Assembly (NCBI RefSeq): GCF_030499515.1
Contig: NZ_JASTWJ010000001.1
Span: 4,940,001-5,004,000, forward strand
Length of the DNA: 64,000 bases
Origin: Streptomyces sp. DT2A-34
Lineage (GTDB): Bacteria > Actinomycetota > Actinomycetes > Streptomycetales > Streptomycetaceae
Direction: 5' to 3'
Part shown: positions 45,181-53,432 of the stretch, in pieces
Position numbering within the stretch: position 1 is the first letter of the stretch
Layout of the letters: the number at the start of each line of letters is the position of its first letter
Position numbers and translations under genes: made by a program
Notes under the pieces: generated by a model
The model's database searches: none
Told to the model about the DNA's origin: nothing
What the model saw: the letters and a program-made list of their open reading frames with translations, nothing else

Positions 45181-45894
45181 CTAACGGCGCAACGCCTCCG
45201 GTATCCCGGCCTCCACAGGCTGGACGGAGTCCAGATGCGCCCACACGATCAGCCGGTGACTGTGCCCCCACTCCGGATCACACGTGGTCAGGGTCAGATA
45301 ACGGCCCTCCCTCGTGTACCCCGACTTACGAGGCACAGGGTCGATCACCTCAATGTCCGTGGGCAGTGTTTTGTAAGGGCCTTTGTCGATCCGATACGTG
45401 AACCAGGACGCCCCGTCCGTCAGCACCACCGCGTCACCGGGACGCAGCCTGGGGAAGTCCTTGAACGGATCACCGTACGTACGCCGGTGGCCGGCCACCG
45501 AGAAGTTGCCCTTCTGACCGAGCTCGGCGGTGTTCGCGTAGTGGCCCAGCCCCTTCTTCAGGGTCTTGGCGGCGGTGCCTTCGAGAACCGGCTTGTTCCA
45601 CGTGAAACCAAGACGCGGGATGTACATGATCGCGAAGGGCTCGTCCGCGGTGTACGGCCCCGGCTTCGGCGGACTCGACTGCGAACTCTCACCCGGACTC
45701 GCGGCGCCACCGGATGCCGCACCCGTCGGCCGCACCGCCCCCTGCGCCCACTGCTCCTGTAACCGATCGATCTGATCGTCCATGACATGGTCGGCCTTCA
45801 CGCCCGTCCAGAACAGCACATAGACGACAAAAAGAACGATCACCGTGCCCACGGTGATACACAGCTCGCTGACGGTCCTGACCACGACACGCAC
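45181..45894 (-). CDS. Class E sortase (third copy)
   Basis: A 237-residue sortase with an N-terminal helix (10-30) and catalytic residues H136 (SVAGHRRTYG), C205 (TLTTCDP) and R214. It is shorter at the N-terminus than its two neighbours and has a Ser/Gly/Pro linker at 55-82. It is 19 bp downstream of the DUF881 gene. Its substrate set may differ from the srtE pair (inference). A parS-like palindrome lies inside the gene. Confidence 0.9.
   Translation of the reverse strand: MRVVVRTVSELCITVGTVIVLFVVYVLFWTGVKADHVMDDQIDRLQEQWAQGAVRPTGAASGGAASPGESSQSSPPKPGPYTADEPFAIMYIPRLGFTWNKPVLEGTAAKTLKKGLGHYANTAELGQKGNFSVAGHRRTYGDPFKDFPRLRPGDAVVLTDGASWFTYRIDKGPYKTLPTDIEVIDPVPRKSGYTREGRYLTLTTCDPEWGHSHRLIVWAHLDSVQPVEAGIPEALRR
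45595..45608. promoter_or_regulatory. parS-like site, one mismatch
   Basis: GTTCCACGTGAAAC differs from the parS core GTTTCACGTGAAAC at one base. It is within the sortase coding sequence, as many Streptomyces parS sites are within genes. Confidence 0.6.
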
Positions 45895-45913
45895 CGGCAG
45901 CTCCAGAGAAGGC

Positions 45914-46690
45914 TCACTCCACGGGCTTGGCGTACTGCAGATCCACTGTGCCGGAGTAGCCCGGCAGAGTCACCGTCCCGTCCTCGGTCACTTTCCAGCC
46001 GAGACCGTAGACATTGACGTACACCATGTAGTTCTGGATCGCCGACGAAGCCGCGAGCGCCTTCTGCATCTTCTCCGGATCACCGACCGCCGTGATCTTG
46101 TACGGCGGAGAGTAGACCCGGCCCTGGAGAATCAGGGTGTTGCCCACGCAGCGCACCGCGCTGGTGGAGATCAGCCGCTGGTCCATGACCTTGATGCCCC
46201 TGGCACCGCTCTGCCACAATGCGTTGACCACGGCCTGGAGATCCTGCTGGTGAATGACCAGATAGTCCGGCTGCGGCTCGGGATAACCGGGGAGCTTGGC
46301 CGTGGCGTCCGGCGGGGCGTCGTTCAGCGTCACCGTGATCGCCTCGCCCGTGAGCTTCTGCGTCCCCGCACGCCGCTCCAGCGCCGCCAGCTTGTCGTCC
46401 TCGGCCTTGGTGCTGCCGTCGTCCCGCTCGGCGAGCGCCTCCACGTCGTCCCGCAGGGCCGCGTTGGACTCGTTGAGCTCGCCGTTCTCGTGGCTGCGCT
46501 CCTGAATCAGGTCCGAAAGCTTCAGGAGCGAGGCGTCCGTGCGGATGTTGGTGCCCTTGGCCGTGTTGAAGCTCGTGCAGAATATGAGCCCCGCAAGAGC
46601 GAAGACAGCCGCGGTCAGCACCCACACCGGCCGAAAACGGCTGCGGACAGGACTGGATCCTGACCCGGGAGAGTCGGCAGAATTGCTCAA
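45914..46690 (-). CDS. DUF881 family protein
   Basis: A 258-residue protein with a membrane helix (VWVLTAAVFALAGLIFCTSF, 22-41), a coiled-coil stretch (about 55-110) and the DUF881 domain (ITVTLNDAP, DLQAVVNALWQSGARGI, GNTLILQGRVYSPPYKI). Such proteins sit next to crgA in actinobacteria and are thought to act in envelope or division functions, resembling YlxW/YlxX of Bacillus. It is divergent from crgA with 141 bp between them. Confidence 0.88.
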   Translation of the reverse strand: MSNSADSPGSGSSPVRSRFRPVWVLTAAVFALAGLIFCTSFNTAKGTNIRTDASLLKLSDLIQERSHENGELNESNAALRDDVEALAERDDGSTKAEDDKLAALERRAGTQKLTGEAITVTLNDAPPDATAKLPGYPEPQPDYLVIHQQDLQAVVNALWQSGARGIKVMDQRLISTSAVRCVGNTLILQGRVYSPPYKITAVGDPEKMQKALAASSAIQNYMVYVNVYGLGWKVTEDGTVTLPGYSGTVDLQYAKPVE

Positions 46691-46831
46691 CGTACCCTTA
46701 TCTCCTTCGGCGCCGCGGAAGCACTACGCTAACGGACGCCCGGGGGAGCAATCAGAGTCCCCTTGTACGCTGCCCCGAGCCAGCCACAGTTCCCTGCGCG
46801 GCCACGCAGCGCATCGACAGGAGAGACCCTC

Positions 46832-47086
46832 GTGCCGAAGTCACGTATCCGCAAGAAGGCCGACTACACGCCGCCGCCGTCCAAGCAGGCGACCGCCATC
46901 AAGCTGAACAGCCGCGCGTGGGTCGCCCCCGTGATGCTGGCCATGTTCCTCATCGGCCTCGCCTGGATCGTCGTCTTCTACGTGACCGACGGTTCGCTGC
47001 CCATCGACGCGCTGGGCAACTGGAACATCGTGGTGGGCTTTGGCTTCATCGCCGCCGGATTCGGCGTCTCCACGCAGTGGAAGTAG
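46832..47086 (+). CDS. crgA: Cell division protein CrgA
   Basis: An 84-residue protein with two membrane helices (about 29-51 and 64-81). The start [15 protein letters not shown] and the end VSTQWK are diagnostic. CrgA inhibits FtsZ ring formation and coordinates growth with septation in aerial hyphae of Streptomyces. GGAGAG lies 9 bases before GTG 46832. Confidence 0.96.
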   Translation: MPKSRIRKKADYTPPPSKQATAIKLNSRAWVAPVMLAMFLIGLAWIVVFYVTDGSLPIDALGNWNIVVGFGFIAAGFGVSTQWK

Positions 47087-47133
47087 CGCGGAAGCAGCGG
47101 TGAACGCAGCTCTGCCCAGGGCTATCCGGTGAG

Positions 47134-47346
47134 TTATCCACAGCCGTTTTCCACAGTGTTGAAAAAGAAAGACGATCTGTGGATAACCCATCGGCAGTTG
47201 ACGCCGGTGTGACGGAACTACCGGTCAATCGCGACTTGCCGAAAGCTTGTTCGCCCCCTGTCTGACCTGCGGAAACGGCAGTCTCGGACAGGGGGCACAG
47301 TTGTTCCCACACAGCGTGCACAAGATCCGGCACACGCTGTGGACAA
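47134..47346. promoter_or_regulatory. Group of four DnaA-box-like 9-mers downstream of crgA
   Basis: TTATCCACA at 47134-47142, TTTTCCACA at 47147-47155, and on the other strand TTATCCACA (TGTGGATAA, 47178-47186) and TTGTCCACA (TGTGGACAA, 47338-47346). They lie in the 269-bp space between the ends of crgA and the rhomboid gene, where no promoter is expected, around an A-rich tract at 47161-47170. Confidence 0.55.
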
Positions 47347-47355
47347 CAGGACGCG

Positions 47356-48243
47356 TCAGGTGAGCTGCGCGGTCCTGAGCAGGGTCAGGAGCACTACGAC
47401 AGCCAGTACGAGAGCGGCAGCCCCGTACTGTACGAGAGCGCGGTGTTCGCGCGGGGCGTGGACCATCGCATACCCCGTGATGACACCGGCGACGAGGCCG
47501 CCGATGTGGGCCTGCCAGGAGATGTTGAAGCCTGGGCTGAAGGTGAAGATCAGGTTGATCACCAGCAGGGCGATGATCGGCCGCATGTCGTAATTGAGCC
47601 GCCGCATCAGGACGGCGGTGGCGCCGAACAGGCCGAAGATGGCACCGGAGGCGCCGAGGGTGGCCGTGGTCGGAGAGGCCAGCAGATAGGCGAGGGCGCT
47701 GCCCGCCAGGCCCGAGACGAAGTAGACCGTGAGGTAGCGGGCCCGGCCGAGGGCGGCTTCCAGAGGGCCGCCGAGAAACCACAGGCTGAGCATGTTGAAG
47801 CCGATGTGCCATGGCTCCTCGTGCGTGAACATCGAGGTGACCAGGCGGTACCACTCGCCTCCGGCGACGCCCTCGGTGGGCGTGAACGGGGCCGGCGGCC
47901 ACGCGCCGAGGAGGACCAGGTCGGTGAGTAGTGACGACCGCGCGTGCACGGCGATGAAGACCGCGACGTTGATCCCGATGAGGATCTTGGTGAACAGCCG
48001 AGGGTCGGCCGTGATGGTGCCGCCGGCCAGAGTGCGGGGCTGGGAGGCGGTGGGGGCGTGTCCCGTGCCGGAGCCGCTACGGACGCAATGGGGGCACTGG
48101 AAGCCGACGGAAGCGCTGACCATGCAGTCCGGGCAGATAGGGCGCTCGCAGCGGGTGCAGCGCACGCCGGTCTCTCGGTCGGGGTGGCGGTAGCAGACGG
48201 GCAGGCTCTGCGCGTCCTGCGGGCTGCCTGCCGGCTGGTCCAT
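47356..48243 (-). CDS. Rhomboid intramembrane serine protease with N-terminal zinc-finger-like region
   Basis: A 295-residue protein. Residues 17-53 have a B-box/RING-like spacing of Cys and His (CYRHPD, CTRCERPICPDC, CPHC). Six membrane helices follow, with catalytic S199 in GASGAIFGL and H246 in AHIGGLVAG. It cuts membrane proteins within the bilayer; its substrates are unknown. The zinc module at the N-terminus is usual in actinobacterial rhomboids. Confidence 0.92.
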   Translation of the reverse strand: MDQPAGSPQDAQSLPVCYRHPDRETGVRCTRCERPICPDCMVSASVGFQCPHCVRSGSGTGHAPTASQPRTLAGGTITADPRLFTKILIGINVAVFIAVHARSSLLTDLVLLGAWPPAPFTPTEGVAGGEWYRLVTSMFTHEEPWHIGFNMLSLWFLGGPLEAALGRARYLTVYFVSGLAGSALAYLLASPTTATLGASGAIFGLFGATAVLMRRLNYDMRPIIALLVINLIFTFSPGFNISWQAHIGGLVAGVITGYAMVHAPREHRALVQYGAAALVLAVVVLLTLLRTAQLT

Positions 48244-48287
48244 GAGGTCCCCTAGGTCGTTTTACGCGGTGCACGTCCTCAATGCAC

Positions 48288-48320
48288 CGCCCCCGCTCAT
48301 CCTTACGGACGAGCGGGGCG
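48288..48320 (-). terminator. Hairpin after the cyclophilin gene
   Basis: CGCCCCCGCTCATCC at 48288-48302 pairs imperfectly with 48307-48320 around TTAC. It lies between the cyclophilin stop (48365) and the rhomboid start (48243). Confidence 0.5.
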
Positions 48321-48364
48321 TTTGGTTCCCTGTGGGAGGTGTCGGACTCAGCTGCGTCTCGGAC

Positions 48365-48898
48365 TCAGCCTTCGCGGGTCTCGACGACCACCGACTCGAT
48401 GACGACGTCGCTCAGCGGGCGGTCGGTGCGCGGGTTGGTCTGGACGGTCGCGATGGCGTCGACGACCTTCTGGCTGGCGGGATCGGTGACCTCGCCGAAG
48501 ATGGTGTGCTTGCGGTTCAGCCAGGTCGTCGGGGAGACGGTGATGAAGAACTGCGAGCCGTTGGTGCCCGGGCCTGCGTTGGCCATGGCGAGCAGGTAGG
48601 GCTTGTCGAAGCGGAGGTCCGGGTGGAACTCGTCCTGGAACTGGTAGCCGGGGCCGCCGGTGCCGTTGCCGAGCGGGTCGCCGCCCTGGATCATGAAGCC
48701 GCTGATGACGCGATGGAAGACCGTGCCGTCGTAGAGCTTGGCGGCGGACTTCTCACCGGTGGTGGGGTTCGTCCACTCACGCTCGCCCTTGGCTAGCTCG
48801 ACGAAGTTCTTGACCGTGATCGGCGCGTGGTTCGGGAGGAGCCGGACCTGGATGTCGCCGTGGTTGGTCTTCAGGGTGGCGTAGAGCTGCTCGGCCAC
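48365..48898 (-). CDS. ppiA: Cytosolic cyclophilin-type peptidyl-prolyl isomerase
   Basis: A 177-residue enzyme that speeds cis/trans rotation at proline bonds. Active-site features are FHRVISGFMIQGGDP (with the catalytic Arg), NGSQFFIT and KHTIFGEV. No signal peptide is seen, so it acts in the cytosol. It precedes the rhomboid gene on the same strand, with a hairpin between. The following 327 bp (48899-49225) hold no supported gene. Confidence 0.95.
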   Translation of the reverse strand: MAEQLYATLKTNHGDIQVRLLPNHAPITVKNFVELAKGEREWTNPTTGEKSAAKLYDGTVFHRVISGFMIQGGDPLGNGTGGPGYQFQDEFHPDLRFDKPYLLAMANAGPGTNGSQFFITVSPTTWLNRKHTIFGEVTDPASQKVVDAIATVQTNPRTDRPLSDVVIESVVVETREG

Positions 48899-49225
48899 GA
48901 TCTGCCTTCCGTTGTCTTTCTGTGACTCCCCGATCCTCGCATGGACGGTGGCTCACGTCCCCCGTCGCTCGTTCATGGGCACGCAACCTGGGCGATCCCT
49001 TGCAGAAAACTGCGCGAGTAGTCCCGGGACGGGGCGCGCGGCGCGGGGATCCGTGGCATTGTCGACGACAAGCTCCCGTTGTCCCTTATTGATCCGCTAT
49101 TGCAGTCGATCAACTCGATCCGCACCCATATGCCTGCCTTCGCATGCTGCGGAGCGGTCGGGGAGGCATGATCCGTAAAAGGGTGGAGAGTCGAAATACC
49201 GTACGCCACCGAGGAGGAGGATCCC

Positions 49226-49939
49226 GTGACCCGCATCGACAGCGTGCGCGCCGCGACCGGCTCGGCGAAGGACAGCGTGCTGCACGCCGCGGAAGTGGTG
49301 GCGCCCTACGCCGACACCGCCAAGGACAGGGCCGCGCACTACGCACACGAGGCACGCGTACGGCTCGCGCCGAAGGTGACGCAGGCCACCGAGCAGGCTC
49401 GCGCGCAAGCCCTGCTGCAATACGGGGCGTATGTCGCGCCGCGTCTGGAGCAGGCCCGTTCACATGTGCCGCTGAAGGTCGACCTGGCCGCTCATGAGGC
49501 GGCCGCCCGTACACGCAAGGCGGCCCGGCAGGCCGCCGACTATTCCCGGCCGAGGATCGAGCAGGCGGTGGCCGCGGCCGGGCCCGTCAGGGGCGAGGCC
49601 GCTGCGCGTGGCGCCGCCGCGCTGGCTGCGCTGCGCGGTCAGGTCTCGCCGAAGGAGATCGAGAAACTGGTACGCAAGCATCAGCGGCGTGCGAAGGCCG
49701 GCCGTGCCGCGAGGGTGCTGGCGGTGGTCGGTGTTCTCGCAGGTGGTGCCTTCGCCGCCTGGAAGTGGTGGGACAAGCAGGCCAACCCGGACTGGCTGGT
49801 CGAGCCCCCTGCCGCGACCGAGGTGCCGGAGTCGAGCCGTCTTTCTTCGGTGGACGGCAGCGGCCAGTCCGCTCTCGATCCTGAGGTCCAGGTGAAGGAG
49901 GCCGAGGAGGAGGCTGCCCGGCGCGACGAGGGCCGGTGA
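49226..49939 (+). CDS. DUF5324 family protein
   Basis: A 237-residue, Ala/Arg-rich helical protein starting with TRIDSVRAATGSAKDSVLHAAEVVAPY, the conserved start of the DUF5324 family. A hydrophobic helix (VLAVVGVLAGGAFAAWKWW, about 161-180) is followed by an acidic tail. The function is unknown; the periodic A/R helices could bind membranes or nucleic acid. GAGGAGGAGG directly precedes GTG 49226. Confidence 0.85.
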   Translation: MTRIDSVRAATGSAKDSVLHAAEVVAPYADTAKDRAAHYAHEARVRLAPKVTQATEQARAQALLQYGAYVAPRLEQARSHVPLKVDLAAHEAAARTRKAARQAADYSRPRIEQAVAAAGPVRGEAAARGAAALAALRGQVSPKEIEKLVRKHQRRAKAGRAARVLAVVGVLAGGAFAAWKWWDKQANPDWLVEPPAATEVPESSRLSSVDGSGQSALDPEVQVKEAEEEAARRDEGR

Positions 49940-49990
49940 TGTGAGGGCAGCTGATGTGTGAGGGCCGGTGACGGCCTGCACGCCGAACTG

Positions 49991-50032
49991 CGCTGTGGGG
50001 CGGAGGACTTGAGGGTCCTCCGCCCCACAGCG
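49991..50032 (+). terminator. Strong terminator after the DUF5324 gene
   Basis: A perfect 18-bp stem (CGCTGTGGGGCGGAGGAC, 49991-50008, with 50015-50032) and a 6-base loop. A parS-like palindrome begins two bases further on. Confidence 0.85.
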
Positions 50033-50034
50033 AT

Positions 50035-50048
50035 GTTTCACGTGGAAC
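50035..50048. promoter_or_regulatory. parS-like site, one mismatch, intergenic
   Basis: GTTTCACGTGGAAC differs from the parS core at one base. The wider 16-mer TGTTTCACGTGGAACA is also symmetrical except there. It is the third such site in the window. Confidence 0.65.
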
Positions 50049-50243
50049 ATCTCCCGTGCTCGCGGTAAGGCCGCCTCTTTCGCCGGGGCCGAAGCGCAGG
50101 AAGGTGACGTCCGTCTGACGCGGCGGCAGTCGCCCGATCGCTGCGCAGAGGTCGAGGCTTTCCCCGAGGCTGTCAGCGCCCCCGGCGACCTCGGGACGGC
50201 GCGTGTTTACGCCCTGCCTCCGCGATGACGTTTGCAACGGGCC

Positions 50244-50271
50244 GTCTGTGCGGGTCCCGCACAGACTTTCT
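50244..50271 (+). terminator. Hairpin followed by a T-rich tract
   Basis: GTCTGTGCGGG at 50244-50254 pairs with CCCGCACAGAC at 50256-50266 and TTTCTT follows. It lies in the gap 50050-50533, where I can support no gene; what it terminates is unclear. It may mark an unannotated short RNA. Confidence 0.45.
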
Positions 50272-50533
50272 TAACGGGGCGCATCCTTCTGGTTACCCGT
50301 CTGCGTTCATGCCAGCTCACACAAGGTCTCCGCAGTGGAGCGCGTGACCCTGGCGCCGTGTGGGACACCGGTCCGACCATCCCCCGCGCTGCGTTCACCG
50401 CACCGGTTTGCGCAAACATCCGCAACGACGCCACCGCCCGTCACGTGATGCAGGTCACCCAGGGGGCTCCGTCGGTGCCTGCGGAATGCAAAACCGGCCA
50501 GAGGCCGCGAGGGCGTCTGACCGGTCCGAGGTG

Positions 50534-50606
50534 TGGAGCCTAGGGGAGTCGAACCCCTGACATCTGCCATGCAAAGACAGCGCTCTACCAACTGAGCTAA
50601 GGCCCC
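50534..50606 (-). tRNA. tRNA-Ala (anticodon TGC)
   Basis: Read on the minus strand the 73 bases fold with acceptor GGGGCCT/AGGCTCC, D arm AGCTCAGTTGGTAGAGC, anticodon arm CTGTC/GGCAG with loop TTTGCAT (anticodon TGC) and T arm GGTTCGACTCC. The discriminator is A; CCA is not encoded. Confidence 0.95.
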
Positions 50607-50788
50607 GGAAGGGAAGCATCCCACCGGAAGAACCACGTACCGGCAGGTGCCGCAGACCAGACTACCGGGTCGCCCCCCTGATCTCGCAAAAAGATTGGGG
50701 GTCCCGATGAACGACCACTCTCCGTAAGATGCTCGGCGTGGTTCGCTACAGCGAACCACGGTTTTTGGGGAAGCGATGGGGAGACGCA

Positions 50789-51337
50789 ATGGACGCCGCA
50801 CAGCAGGAAGCGACCGCAAGAGCGCGGGAACTGCAGCGGAACTGGTACGGGGAGCCGCTGGGGGCGCTCTTCCGTAAGCTCATCGACGATCTTGGTCTCA
50901 ACCAGGCTCGTCTCGCGGGGGTACTGGGACTGTCCGCACCGATGCTGTCGCAGCTGATGAGCGGCCAGCGGGCGAAGATCGGCAATCCCGCCGTGGTCCA
51001 GCGGGTGCAGCTGCTGCAGGACCTGGCAGGGCAGGTCGCGGACGGCAGCGTGAGCGCGGCCGAGGCCACCGACCGCATGGAGGAGATCAAGAAGTCGCAG
51101 GGGGGCTCGGTGCTCAGCAACACGACGCAGACAACAAGCAGTTCGGGGGCGCCCACGGTCAAGCGGGTGGTCCGCGAGATCCAGTCGCTGCTGCGCTCGG
51201 TGGCCGCTGCGGGGGACATCATCGAGGCCGCGGACACCCTCGCCCCCACCCACCCGGAACTGGCAGAGTTCCTTCGGGTGTACGGCGCCGGCCGCACCTC
51301 CGACGCGGTCACGCACTACCAGTCCCACCAGAACTGA
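50789..51337 (+). CDS. Helix-turn-helix DNA-binding protein
   Basis: A 182-residue protein with an XRE-like helix-turn-helix (LGLNQARLAGVLGLSAPMLSQLMSG, about 35-60) near the start, a short helical middle, a Ser/Thr linker and a C-terminal helical region (VVREIQSLLRSVAAAGDIIEAADTL) that may oligomerise. Similar proteins are conserved near the kinase gene that follows in Streptomyces, but I know of no assigned role. GGGGAGA lies just upstream of ATG 50789. Confidence 0.85.
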   Translation: MDAAQQEATARARELQRNWYGEPLGALFRKLIDDLGLNQARLAGVLGLSAPMLSQLMSGQRAKIGNPAVVQRVQLLQDLAGQVADGSVSAAEATDRMEEIKKSQGGSVLSNTTQTTSSSGAPTVKRVVREIQSLLRSVAAAGDIIEAADTLAPTHPELAEFLRVYGAGRTSDAVTHYQSHQN

Positions 51338-51343
51338 CCCCGG

Positions 51344-51378
51344 GGCCCGGTCGCCGAAGGGGGTTCGGCAGCCGGGCC
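51344..51378 (+). terminator. Hairpin after the helix-turn-helix gene
   Basis: GGCCCGG (51344-51350) plus GCCGAA (51353-51358) pair with TTCGGC (51364-51369) and CCGGGCC (51372-51378) around a five-G loop, with a two-base internal mismatch. Confidence 0.65.
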
Positions 51379-51519
51379 GACGGCCCAGGTTCTGGGCGGT
51401 CATGAGCAGGCCGTGATGAGCAGGCCGTACGGTTCACCGGCGCGACCACGCGGGGAAACTGGCCGGCCGTTCACGGTGGGACTACGACGGGGGCGTGTCC
51501 CTCACAGGGAAGGGCGCGC

Positions 51520-51660
51520 GGGGCAGGCAGCAACGGGGGAGCCCGCGAAGGGGTTCACGGGGGGCCGACAGGGGAGTCCGCAAAGGGAGGGGACTGCGAG
51601 GGGAGTCGTATCGCTCGTCGAGGGGGAAGCAAGGGGGGTAACCGAAGGGGGAGGAGCGAC
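51520..51660 (+). promoter_or_regulatory. G-run-rich leader before the kinase gene
   Basis: About ten runs of four to six G on the coding strand fall within 140 bases just upstream of the kinase start (for example GGGGGAG, GGGGGGCC, AGGGAGGGG, AGGGGGAAG, AGGGGGGT). The density and strand bias would allow G-quadruplex folds in DNA or mRNA. The rest of the gap 51338-51668 holds the terminator and nothing else I can support. Confidence 0.4.
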
Positions 51661-51668
51661 GCACAGCC

Positions 51669-53330
51669 ATGGGTGAGGTCTTCGCCGGCCGGTACGAACT
51701 GGTCGACCCGATCGGACGCGGAGGCGTCGGCGCCGTCTGGCGCGCCTGGGACCACCGCCGCCGCCGGTACGTGGCCGCCAAGGTCCTGCAGCAGAGCGAC
51801 GCGCACTCCCTGCTGCGGTTCGTCCGCGAACAGGCCCTGCGGATCGATCATCCCCATGTGCTCGCGCCCGCCAGCTGGGCCGCCGACGACGACAAGGTCC
51901 TGTTCACCATGGACCTGGTGGCCGGCGGTTCACTGGTCCATCTCGTCGGGGACTACGGCCCCTTGCCGCCCTCCTTCGTCTGCACGCTCCTCGACCAGCT
52001 CCTCGCCGGTCTGGCCGCCGTGCACGCGGAGGGCGTCGTCCACCGGGACATCAAGCCCGCCAACCTGCTCCTCGAGGCCACCGGCACTGCTCGCCCGCGG
52101 CTTCGCCTGTCCGACTTCGGCATCGCCATGCGGCTGGGCGAACCCCGCCTGACCGAGACCAACCTCGTGGTGGGAACGCCCGGTTACCTCGCGCCCGAGC
52201 AACTCATGGGCGCGGAACCGGACTTCCCCGCCGACCTGTTCGCCGTAGGACTGGTCGCGCTGTATCTGCTGGAGGGCGCCAAGCCGGACACCAAGGCGCT
52301 CGTCCAGTACTTCGCCGCGCACGGAACACCCGGTGCGCCCAAGGGAATTCCCGAACCACTGTGGCAGGTCGTGGCCTCGCTGGTGCAGCCGGATCCGCAG
52401 GCCCGGTTCCGCACGGCCACCGGGGCACGCAAGGCTCTCGCCTCGGCCGCCGAGCTCCTGCCGGAACCGGGCCCCGACGACGAGCTGATCGAGATCTTCG
52501 ACCAACTCGGACCGCTGCCACCGGGGTTCGAGGCGGGCGGGCCGCTCAAACCGGCGCCAGGAGTCGACCGGGGCAGGGGTGGCTCCGGGCAGTTCGGCAC
52601 GGGCACCGCGGGTGCTGGTGTCACCGGCTCGGGGCTGACGGGCACCGGCTCCGTACCGAGCGATCCACGGCACAGCGTGGCGGGGCCGATCCCGGCCTCG
52701 GAGGTCTCGGCGCCCCCCTCCACGCCCGCCCCGCCGACGCCCCGACCCGGGTCCCAGCCACCCGTCGCTCAGGAGCCGTCCATCCCTTCGCAGCCCAGCG
52801 ACGGGGACGCTCCTCTCCCCATGTCGGACACCGGCAGCTTCCACCTGCCCCCGCCTGACGCCACAGGCTCCTCCCCCCGGACCCAAACGCCCCCGTCACA
52901 GCCACACGTGGCGCAGGCACCAGCCCGCATGCAGGCACATGCACCGGCACAGGCACAGGATCGGAGACCGGGGGGCCAGTCACACCATGGCGCGCAGCAT
53001 CACTCCGCTCACATCTCCCCCTACGACAACACACACGTCCTGTCCTCCCCTCACTCGCACGCGCCTCAGTACCCGGCTCAGCCCCCGACGCCGGCGCAGC
53101 ACCAGCGCGTCGATGCCTCTACCGCTTCGTACACCGCTCAGAGCCCTCAGGTTCCGTCTTCGGAGCCCCCGATTCGGCAGCCTCGCCGCCGCGGCGGCCA
53201 CCGTGCCACCCGGCGCGCCTCCCACGGCCTCGCACGACGGCCCGGCCCGCCCGCCAAGGTGACCGTCCCCCTCCTGCTGCTGGCGCTGGCCTGCTACGCC
53301 GTGGGTTTCTGGGCACTGACCCGCATCTGA
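51669..53330 (+). CDS. Membrane-anchored Ser/Thr protein kinase with C-terminal tail anchor
   Basis: A 553-residue kinase. The kinase domain (about 7-265) has GRGGVGAV in the glycine loop, AAKVL, HRDIKPANLLLE and SDFGIAM. A long Pro/Ser/Gln/His-rich segment (about 280-520) leads to a C-terminal helix (VPLLLLALACYAVGFWAL) with only four residues outside, so unlike the other three kinases here it has no sensor domain beyond the membrane. The activation segment is short (LTETNLVVGTPGYLAP). It may be controlled through its cytosolic linker or by partners. Confidence 0.93.
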   Translation: MGEVFAGRYELVDPIGRGGVGAVWRAWDHRRRRYVAAKVLQQSDAHSLLRFVREQALRIDHPHVLAPASWAADDDKVLFTMDLVAGGSLVHLVGDYGPLPPSFVCTLLDQLLAGLAAVHAEGVVHRDIKPANLLLEATGTARPRLRLSDFGIAMRLGEPRLTETNLVVGTPGYLAPEQLMGAEPDFPADLFAVGLVALYLLEGAKPDTKALVQYFAAHGTPGAPKGIPEPLWQVVASLVQPDPQARFRTATGARKALASAAELLPEPGPDDELIEIFDQLGPLPPGFEAGGPLKPAPGVDRGRGGSGQFGTGTAGAGVTGSGLTGTGSVPSDPRHSVAGPIPASEVSAPPSTPAPPTPRPGSQPPVAQEPSIPSQPSDGDAPLPMSDTGSFHLPPPDATGSSPRTQTPPSQPHVAQAPARMQAHAPAQAQDRRPGGQSHHGAQHHSAHISPYDNTHVLSSPHSHAPQYPAQPPTPAQHQRVDASTASYTAQSPQVPSSEPPIRQPRRRGGHRATRRASHGLARRPGPPAKVTVPLLLLALACYAVGFWALTRI

Positions 53331-53432
53331 GCCGCTGCCGACGGCCAAGGCCGCCCCGAGCGCAGCTGCCCGAGTGGCCCAGTCGGCGCGCTCCGGACCC
53401 CGAGCCGGCACCCTCCCGGCCAGGACCACGCC

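Noticed and set aside
47087..47355. oriC or a replication origin at the DnaA-box group
   Set aside because: Only four boxes and no dnaA/dnaN neighbours; Streptomyces oriC has many more boxes and lies between those genes.
50307..50819. A 170-residue minus-strand frame through tRNA-Ala
   Set aside because: It reads through a tRNA gene and a promoter and shows no family sequence.
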